DNA of 64,000 bases from Bacilli bacterium (GTDB taxonomy: Bacteria; Bacillota_I; Bacilli_A; RF39; UBA660). Positions within the stretch are counted from its first letter, which is position 1. Each line of letters begins with the position of its first letter. The stretch lies in the NCBI GenBank assembly GCA_900758495.1, contig CAAERO010000005.1:124001-188000 (forward strand), in the 5' to 3' direction. The notes under the pieces were generated by a model. That model saw only the letters and a list, made by a program, of their open reading frames with translations. It was not told where the DNA came from and made no database searches. This document shows positions 58,896 through 64,000 of the stretch, in pieces. A program made the position numbers and the translations under genes.

Positions 58896-59240
58896 ATGGA
58901 AGAGATAAAACAAGCACAAGCTATTGCTAAAATGCAAAGGATTTCTCCAATCAAGGCACGTCTTGTAGTTGATATGATTCGTGGTAAAAAAGTTAATGAA
59001 GCCCTTGCTATTTTAAGTAATACTAATAAAAAAGCAGCCGTTATGGTAAAAAATACATTAAATTCAGCTATTGCAAATGCTACTAACAATCATGATATGA
59101 AATTAGAAAACTTATATGTAAGTGAAGCAAGAGTAGATGCTGGTCCTGTAATGAAGAGAATTTTATTTGATTCTCGTGGACGTATCGGACATAAAGATAA
59201 AAGAACAAGTCACATTGTTATTAAAGTGGCAGAAAAATAA
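58896..59240 (+). CDS. rplV: 50S ribosomal protein L22
   Basis: 114 residues. QRISPIKARLVVDMIRGKKVNEAL and GRIGHKDKRTSHI (tunnel loop region PVMKRILFDSRGR). Lines the exit tunnel with L4. GGGAGG lies before the start. Confidence 0.96.
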   Translation: MEEIKQAQAIAKMQRISPIKARLVVDMIRGKKVNEALAILSNTNKKAAVMVKNTLNSAIANATNNHDMKLENLYVSEARVDAGPVMKRILFDSRGRIGHKDKRTSHIVIKVAEK

Positions 59241-59255
59241 TAAGGAGGAGAAAAA

Positions 59256-59909
59256 ATGGGACAAAAAGTTGATCCAATAGGACTAAGACTTGGAATCAAT
59301 AAAGATTGGGAAGCAAAATGGTATGCTTCAAAAACTGACTTCTCAAAAGTTTTAGCTAACGATCTTAAAATTCGTGAATATATTAAAAAGAATTTAAAGA
59401 ATGCAGGAATTGCAAAAGTTGAAATTGATCGTACTAATAAGAAATGTGAAGTTACCATTCATACCTCTAAACCTGGTGTTATCATTGGACGCGGAGGAGA
59501 AGAAATTACAAAGCTTAGAAAAGATATGACAAAGGAAATTGGTGAAAATATCAATGTTTCTATCGTAGATATCAAGAAAGCTGATTTAAATGCACAACTT
59601 GTTGCTGATTCAATAGCAAGCCAAATTACTAATCGTGCATCATTCCGTATGGCACAAAAAAGAGCTATTAGAAATGCTATGAAGGCTGGAGCAAAAGGAA
59701 TTAAAACACAAGTATCTGGACGTTTAGGTGGAGCAGATATGGCTCGTAGTGAACATTATATTGAGGGAACTATTCCTCTACACACATTACGTGCTGATGT
59801 TGATTATGCTACTAGTGAAGCAGATACAACTTACGGAAAAATTGGAGTTAAGGTTTGGATCTATAAAGGAGAAATCTTAAATAATAAAAAGGCTAAAGGA
59901 GGTAATTAA
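59256..59909 (+). CDS. rpsC: 30S ribosomal protein S3
   Basis: 217 residues. GQKVDPIGLRLGINKDWEAKWYA, KH domain GVIIGRGGEEITKLRKD and the C-terminal SGRLGGADMARSE. Part of the mRNA entry channel. AAGGAGGAG precedes the start. Confidence 0.97.
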   Translation: MGQKVDPIGLRLGINKDWEAKWYASKTDFSKVLANDLKIREYIKKNLKNAGIAKVEIDRTNKKCEVTIHTSKPGVIIGRGGEEITKLRKDMTKEIGENINVSIVDIKKADLNAQLVADSIASQITNRASFRMAQKRAIRNAMKAGAKGIKTQVSGRLGGADMARSEHYIEGTIPLHTLRADVDYATSEADTTYGKIGVKVWIYKGEILNNKKAKGGN

Positions 59910-59910
59910 T

Positions 59911-60342
59911 ATGTTAATACCATCAAGAACTAAATATCGTCGTGTTCATAGATTACCTTACGAAGGCAAAGCTAAAGGTAACGTAGAACTTCATTTTGGT
60001 GAATATGGTCTTATGGCTAAAGAAGGAGCTTGGATTACAGCTAACCAAATTGAAGCAGCTCGTATTGCTATGACACGTTATATGAAACGTGGAGGAAAAG
60101 TTTGGATTAATATTTTCCCACACTTACCATTAACTGCTAAAGCTATTGGTACTCGTCAAGGAAAAGGTAAAGGTAGCGTAGATAAATGGGTTGCAGTTGT
60201 TAAAGAAGGAAAAATCATGTTTGAAATTTCTGGAGTATCAGAGCCTGTTGCTCGTGAAGCTTTAAGACTTGCAAGTCATAAATTACCAATTCAATGTAAA
60301 TTTGTAAAAAAAGAGGAAGGTGGTGTTACGAATGAAGATTAG
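59911..60342 (+). CDS. rplP: 50S ribosomal protein L16
   Basis: 143 residues. MLIPSRTKYRRVHR, FGEYGLMAKEGAWITANQIEAARIAM and RQGKGKGSVDKWVAVVKEG. Organises the A-site finger region. It starts one base after rpsC and overlaps rpmC by 11 bp. Confidence 0.97.
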   Translation: MLIPSRTKYRRVHRLPYEGKAKGNVELHFGEYGLMAKEGAWITANQIEAARIAMTRYMKRGGKVWINIFPHLPLTAKAIGTRQGKGKGSVDKWVAVVKEGKIMFEISGVSEPVAREALRLASHKLPIQCKFVKKEEGGVTNED

Positions 60343-60532
60343 TGAAATTAGAGAATTATCAAATGAAGAAATTAATGCCAAATTAAAAGAAACTAAAGAA
60401 GAACTTTTTAACTTACGTTTTCAACAAGCTACAGGTAATCTAGAAAAACCTTCTCGCATTCGTGATTTAAGACACACCGTTGCTAGATTAAAGACCGTTT
60501 TAAGAGAACGTGAATTAAAGGAAGAAGTATAG
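60332..60532 (+). CDS. rpmC: 50S ribosomal protein L29
   Basis: 66 residues, two helices. EIRELSNEEINAKLKETKEELFNLRFQQATGNLE is typical. ATG 60332 is used with GGAAGGTGG upstream; the start lies inside the rplP end, indicating coupling. Confidence 0.95.
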   Translation: MKISEIRELSNEEINAKLKETKEELFNLRFQQATGNLEKPSRIRDLRHTVARLKTVLRERELKEEV

Positions 60533-60542
60533 GAGGGAATTT

Positions 60543-60803
60543 ATGGATAAGAAGAAAAGCCATGAGTTAGTAGGTAAAGTTGTTAGTGCTAGTAATGATA
60601 AAACAATTACTGTACTTGTAGAAACACATAAAATGCACCCACTATATCATAAAAGAGTAAAATCATCAAAAAAATATAGTGTTCATGATGAAACAAATAA
60701 AGCTAAAGTAGGAGATGTTGTAAGAATCGTTGAAACTAGACCACTTTCTAAAACAAAACATTTCTACTTAAAAGAAATCGTAAAAGAAGCTATAGTTTTA
60801 TAG
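60543..60803 (+). CDS. rpsQ: 30S ribosomal protein S17
   Basis: 86 residues. HELVGKVVSASNDKTITVLVET, HPLYHKRVKSSKKYSVHDE, GDVVRIVETRPLSKTKHF. OB-fold protein bound to 16S helix 11. TAGGAGG precedes the start. Confidence 0.97.
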   Translation: MDKKKSHELVGKVVSASNDKTITVLVETHKMHPLYHKRVKSSKKYSVHDETNKAKVGDVVRIVETRPLSKTKHFYLKEIVKEAIVL

Positions 60804-60828
60804 TAAAAGAAAAAGGAGGATGTAATCG

Positions 60829-61197
60829 ATGTTACAACAGGAAAGTAGATTAAAAGTTGCTGATAACTCTGGAGCACGTGAATTACTAGTAATTCGTGTA
60901 CTTGGTGGAAGCCATGTTAAGACTGGAAATATTGGTGATGTAGTAGTAGGAACTGTGAAAAATGCTATTCCAAACTCCCCATACCCAAAAGGTAAGGTTG
61001 TAAAAGCTGTTATTGTTCGTAGTAAACAAGGTCTAAGACGTGAAGATGGAAGTTATATCAAGTTTGATGACAATGCTTGTGTTATCATTCGTGATGATAA
61101 GACTCCTGTCGGAACTCGTATTTTTGGACCAGTAGCACGTGAACTTCGTGAGAAAGATTATATGAAAATAGTATCCCTTGCAAAAGAGGTATTATAA
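60829..61197 (+). CDS. rplN: 50S ribosomal protein L14
   Basis: 122 residues. MLQQESRLKVADNSGARELLVIRVLGGS and RIFGPVARELREKDYMKIVSLAKEVL. Contacts the 30S subunit at an inter-subunit bridge. AAAGGAGG precedes the start. Confidence 0.98.
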   Translation: MLQQESRLKVADNSGARELLVIRVLGGSHVKTGNIGDVVVGTVKNAIPNSPYPKGKVVKAVIVRSKQGLRREDGSYIKFDDNACVIIRDDKTPVGTRIFGPVARELREKDYMKIVSLAKEVL

Positions 61198-61207
61198 GGA
61201 GGTTATT

Positions 61208-61516
61208 ATGAAGTTAAAAGTAGGAGATAAAGTAGAAGTAATTTCTGGTTCTGATAAAGGTAAGACTGGTAATATTATCAAGACATTAAGAAGCGAAAAT
61301 AAAGTTATCGTTGAAGGTGTTCACATAGTTAAGAAACATCAAAAGGGTAATGGACAAGTAACTGGTGGAATTTTAGAAGTAGAAGCACCAATTGATGCTA
61401 GTAATGTTATGATTATTGATCCAAAAACTAAAAAGAGAACAAGAATTGGTTATACTAAGGATAAAAACGATAAAAAAGTAAGAATTAGTGTCAAATCAAA
61501 AGAGACACTTGATTAG
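61208..61516 (+). CDS. rplX: 50S ribosomal protein L24
   Basis: 102 residues with a KOW motif (KVGDKVEVISGSDKGKTGNIIKTL). Start at 61208 follows AAGGAGG; upstream in-frame Met lies in rplN. Assembly initiator of the 50S subunit. Confidence 0.96.
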   Translation: MKLKVGDKVEVISGSDKGKTGNIIKTLRSENKVIVEGVHIVKKHQKGNGQVTGGILEVEAPIDASNVMIIDPKTKKRTRIGYTKDKNDKKVRISVKSKETLD

Positions 61517-61535
61517 TGGAAGGAGGGTATAACGA

Positions 61536-62075
61536 ATGAACCGCCTAAAAGAAAAGTACGTAAATGAAATTGTTCCAAGTTTAATGAACAAATATAATTA
61601 TAAATCAATTATGGAAGTACCTAAGTTAGATAAAGTAGTTATTAACATGGGTGTTGGTGATGGAGCTAGCAATGCAAAATTATTAGATGCTGCTGTTAGT
61701 GATTTAGCTAAGATTTCTGGACAAAAGCCAGTTGTTACTAAAGCTAAAAAATCAATCGCTGGATTTAAAATCAGAGAAGGACAAAAAATCGGATGTAAAG
61801 TAACTTTAAGAGGAGAAAATATGTATAACTTTGTTGATAAGTTAATCTCTATATCTCTTCCTCAAGTACGTGATTTCCGTGGTGTTAGTCCTAAATCATT
61901 TGATGGACGTGGAAATTATACTTTAGGTATTAAAGAACAATTAATCTTCTCAGAAATCAATTATGATGAAGTTGTAAAAGTACGTGGTATGGATATCGTA
62001 TTTGTTACCACTGCAAAGACCAATGAAGAAGCTTATGACTTATTAAATGAACTAGGAATTCCATTTAGAAAGTAA
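61536..62075 (+). CDS. rplE: 50S ribosomal protein L5
   Basis: 179 residues. VNEIVPSLMNKYNYKSIMEVPKLDKVVINMGVGD, QKPVVTKAKKSIAGFKIREG and GRGNYTLGIKEQLIF. Binds 5S rRNA and contacts P-site tRNA. AAGGAGGG precedes the start. Confidence 0.97.
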   Translation: MNRLKEKYVNEIVPSLMNKYNYKSIMEVPKLDKVVINMGVGDGASNAKLLDAAVSDLAKISGQKPVVTKAKKSIAGFKIREGQKIGCKVTLRGENMYNFVDKLISISLPQVRDFRGVSPKSFDGRGNYTLGIKEQLIFSEINYDEVVKVRGMDIVFVTTAKTNEEAYDLLNELGIPFRK

Positions 62076-62088
62076 TTGGAGGGATAAA

Positions 62089-62274
62089 ATGGCAAAAAAA
62101 AGTATGATTGTAAAAAATAGTAGAAAGCCAAAATTTAAAGTACGTGAATATACACGTTGTACACGTTGTGGTAGACCTCACGCTGTTATGAGTAAGTTTG
62201 GGATCTGTCGTATATGCTTCCGTGAATTGGCTTCAAAAGGACAAATACCAGGCGTTAAGAAATCAAGCTGGTAG
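62089..62274 (+). CDS. rpsZ: 30S ribosomal protein S14, zinc-binding form
   Basis: 61 residues. Zinc ligands C24, C27, C40 and C43 (CTRCGRPHAV…CRIC). This short, four-Cys type is the standard Bacilli form; a zinc-free long paralogue is not in the window. Lies between rplE and rpsH as in the canonical spc order. Confidence 0.97.
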   Translation: MAKKSMIVKNSRKPKFKVREYTRCTRCGRPHAVMSKFGICRICFRELASKGQIPGVKKSSW

Positions 62275-62291
62275 AAGGAAGGAGGATAAGA

Positions 62292-62699
62292 ATGGCTGTA
62301 GTTACAGACGTAGTTGCGGATATGTTAACTCGTATTCGTAATGCTAATCAAATGCGTTATGAAAAAGTAGTTGTACCTTCATCAAGCGTTAAGATTGAGA
62401 TTGCAAGAATCTTAAAAGAAGAAGGATTTATTAAAGACTATAAAGTTGAAAAGAAAGATAATAATGTACAAGGTGAGATTATCCTTACCTTAAAATATGG
62501 TGAAAAGAAAGAAAGAGTTCTTACAGGACTTAAAAGAATTTCAAAACCAGGACTTCGTGTTTATGTTAAAAATGATGAAATTCCTCGTGTTTTAAACGGT
62601 TTAGGAATTGCCATTATTTCAACATCACAAGGAATTATGACTGATAAACAAGCTCGTAAATTAAACATTGGTGGCGAAGTTTTAGCATACATTTGGTAA
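62292..62699 (+). CDS. rpsH: 30S ribosomal protein S8
   Basis: 135 residues. VVADMLTRIRNANQMRYEKVVVPSS and the C-terminal GIAIISTSQGIMTDKQARKLNIGGEVLAYIW. Binds 16S helix 21 and is the spc operon regulator in E. coli. GGAAGGAGG precedes the start. Confidence 0.97.
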   Translation: MAVVTDVVADMLTRIRNANQMRYEKVVVPSSSVKIEIARILKEEGFIKDYKVEKKDNNVQGEIILTLKYGEKKERVLTGLKRISKPGLRVYVKNDEIPRVLNGLGIAIISTSQGIMTDKQARKLNIGGEVLAYIW

Positions 62700-62714
62700 A
62701 AGGAAGGTGAAAAA

Positions 62715-63245
62715 ATGAGCCGTATTGGAAATCGTAAAATTGAAGTTCCTGAAGGAGTAACAGTTAAAGTAGAAAATGATGTTGTAACAGTTACTGGTCC
62801 AAAAGGAAGCTTGTCTCAAAAAATGTTAAAAGGTATTTCTTTAGAGCAAGAAGGAAATACAATCACATTAACTAGAGTTAACGATGCAGCGAAAGCAATG
62901 CATGGAACAATGAATGCACTTCTTCATAATATGATCCTTGGAGTAACTAAGGGATATGAAAAAGGTCTAGAAATCATTGGTGTTGGTTACAGATTTAATG
63001 TAGCTGGTAACAAATTAACAATTAATGCTGGATATTCTCATCCTGTAGTTATGGATGTTCCAGAAGGACTTACGGTAGAAGCTCCTAGCAATACTGAAAT
63101 AGTTGTTAAAGGTATTGACAAAGTGTTAGTTGGTGAATTTGCTGCTAATGTTCGTAAAGTAAGAAAACCTGAACCTTATAAAGGAAAAGGTATTCGTTAT
63201 AAAGATGAACATATTCAACGTAAAGAAGGAAAGAAAGCTGCTTAG
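62715..63245 (+). CDS. rplF: 50S ribosomal protein L6
   Basis: 176 residues, two alpha/beta repeats. SRIGNRKIEVPEGVTVKVENDVVTVTGPKG and VRKPEPYKGKGIRYKDEHIQRKEGKKA. Near the factor-binding site. AAGGAAGGTG precedes the start. Confidence 0.97.
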   Translation: MSRIGNRKIEVPEGVTVKVENDVVTVTGPKGSLSQKMLKGISLEQEGNTITLTRVNDAAKAMHGTMNALLHNMILGVTKGYEKGLEIIGVGYRFNVAGNKLTINAGYSHPVVMDVPEGLTVEAPSNTEIVVKGIDKVLVGEFAANVRKVRKPEPYKGKGIRYKDEHIQRKEGKKAA

Positions 63246-63263
63246 TAGGAAGGAGAGAAAATT

Positions 63264-63626
63264 ATGGTTAGTAAAAAATCAAGAAATAGTATGAGAGAAG
63301 TACGTCATGCTAGAATAAGAAGACAGTTACATGGTACTGAAGCTGCTCCTCGTCTTAGTGTATTTCGCTCAAACACAGGCATTTATGCCCAAATTATCGA
63401 TGACGATAATAAAAAAACATTAGTATCTGCTTCTTCATTAGATAAAGATTTAAAATTAAAGAATGGTTCTAATATTGAAGCAGCTAGTAAAGTCGGTGAA
63501 AGTATTGCTAAGAAAGCAAAAGAAGCTGGCATTACAAAAGTAGTATTTGATAGAGGTGGATATCTTTATCATGGACGTGTAAAAGCTTTAGCTGATGCTG
63601 CACGTAGTAATGGATTAGAATTCTAA
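63264..63626 (+). CDS. rplR: 50S ribosomal protein L18
   Basis: 120 residues. RLSVFRSNTGIYAQIIDDDNKKTLVSASS and the end VVFDRGGYLYHGRVKALADAARSNGLEF. Binds 5S rRNA. GAAGGAGAG precedes the start. Confidence 0.97.
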   Translation: MVSKKSRNSMREVRHARIRRQLHGTEAAPRLSVFRSNTGIYAQIIDDDNKKTLVSASSLDKDLKLKNGSNIEAASKVGESIAKKAKEAGITKVVFDRGGYLYHGRVKALADAARSNGLEF

Positions 63627-63638
63627 GGAGGAAAAAAT

Positions 63639-64000
63639 ATGCAAAAGCAAACAAATGATGCCAAGAACAAAGAATTTGAAGAATTAGTAGTTGAAGTAAA
63701 AAGCGTTACTAAAGTTACTAAGGGTGGTAGAAATCGTCGTTTCTCTGCAATCGTTGTTATTGGTAATAGAAAAGGAAAAGTTGGCTTAGGTACTGGTAAA
63801 GCTAGCGAAGTACCTGATGCTATTAAAAAAGCCATTCAAGCTGCTAATAAAAACTTAATCACTGTTCCTCTTGTAGAGGGAAGAACTATTCCTCATGAAG
63901 TTGTTGGACGTAGTGGTGCTGCTAGAGTTATGTTAAAACCTGCTAAAGAAGGTACTGGAGTTATCGCTGGTGGTAGTGTTCGTGCTATCTTAGATTTAGC
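63639..64000 (+). CDS. rpsE: 30S ribosomal protein S5 (partial, cut by window end)
   Basis: The first 120 residues are present. EFEELVVEVKSVTKVTKGGRNRRFSAIVVIGNRKGKVGLG is the S5 double-stranded RNA-binding region; it continues through SGAARVMLKPAKEGTGVIAGGSVRAILDL to the edge. Important for translational accuracy. AAGGAGG precedes ATG 63639. The remaining spc genes would lie to the right. Confidence 0.96.
   Translation, partial: MQKQTNDAKNKEFEELVVEVKSVTKVTKGGRNRRFSAIVVIGNRKGKVGLGTGKASEVPDAIKKAIQAANKNLITVPLVEGRTIPHEVVGRSGAARVMLKPAKEGTGVIAGGSVRAILDL

Overview
The window is a compact, strongly AT-rich chromosomal stretch from a low-GC Gram-positive bacterium (Bacillota, class Bacilli or a neighbouring reduced lineage). 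This rests on the zinc-type S14, the long HPF, WhiA and YvcK side by side, Spo0A, a SigH-like factor beside rlmB, AGGAGG-type ribosome binding sites, and Bacillus-like order in the str, rplKAJL-rpoBC and S10/spc clusters. The genetic code is standard: lgt, yvcK and spo0A all end at TGA in the right place. An uncultured gut Bacilli/Erysipelotrichia-like organism with a small genome would fit, but species cannot be read from the sequence. I recognised no rRNA, tRNA, CRISPR array or intact insertion sequence.

Layout. 1-3026: an agr-type quorum-sensing locus in an unusual order. The response regulator gene (agrA-like) and the histidine kinase gene (agrC-like) run rightward and converge on agrB and a 39-codon agrD-like peptide gene running leftward. 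Paired 12-bp direct repeats, 21 bp apart, lie between agrB and a divergent cold-shock gene and are probably the response regulator's target. 3217-4084: csp and hpf. 4119-4529: gene debris. 4530-8972: cysS, a metallopeptidase-like membrane protein without its active site, mrnC, rlmB, a sigH-like gene and a membrane protein. 9077-9352: HU. 9599-16387: uvrA, a YvlD-like gene, lgt, trxB, yvcK, whiA. 16374-21156: clpP, a nucleoside kinase and phosphoketolase. 21400-25670: rpsL, rpsG, fusA, tuf. 25758-27704: an anchored protein and a FemA/X-type ligase. 27780-28420: a decayed gene region. 28570-33930: eno, secG, secE, nusG, an unknown gene, rplK, rplA, rplJ, rplL with several RNA leader structures. 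34028-42695: a zinc-ribbon membrane protein, an RsmC-like methyltransferase, rpoB, rpoC. 42759-44370: polysaccharide deacetylase, a nucleotidase-like HAD protein, a mini pilin-like protein. 44415-50053: gap, then pgk, a GNAT-like gene, a flippase-like gene, a GT4 glycosyltransferase and tpiA. 50164-54259: spo0A, a DUF4143-type ATPase, gpmI and a Cys-rich protein. 54338-55531: Y-family polymerase. 55741-64000: the S10/spc ribosomal protein operon, cut off inside rpsE.

Function. Most of the window is core machinery: translation, transcription, protein export, lower glycolysis from triose phosphate to enolpyruvate, envelope lipid and peptidoglycan work, and DNA repair. Phosphoketolase points to a fermentative, acetyl-phosphate-producing sugar route. 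The accessory signal of most interest is the agr locus together with Spo0A and a SigH-like factor. These suggest cell-density signalling in an organism that keeps parts of the sporulation-initiation circuitry, and a Spo0A-type box lies in the agrB upstream region.
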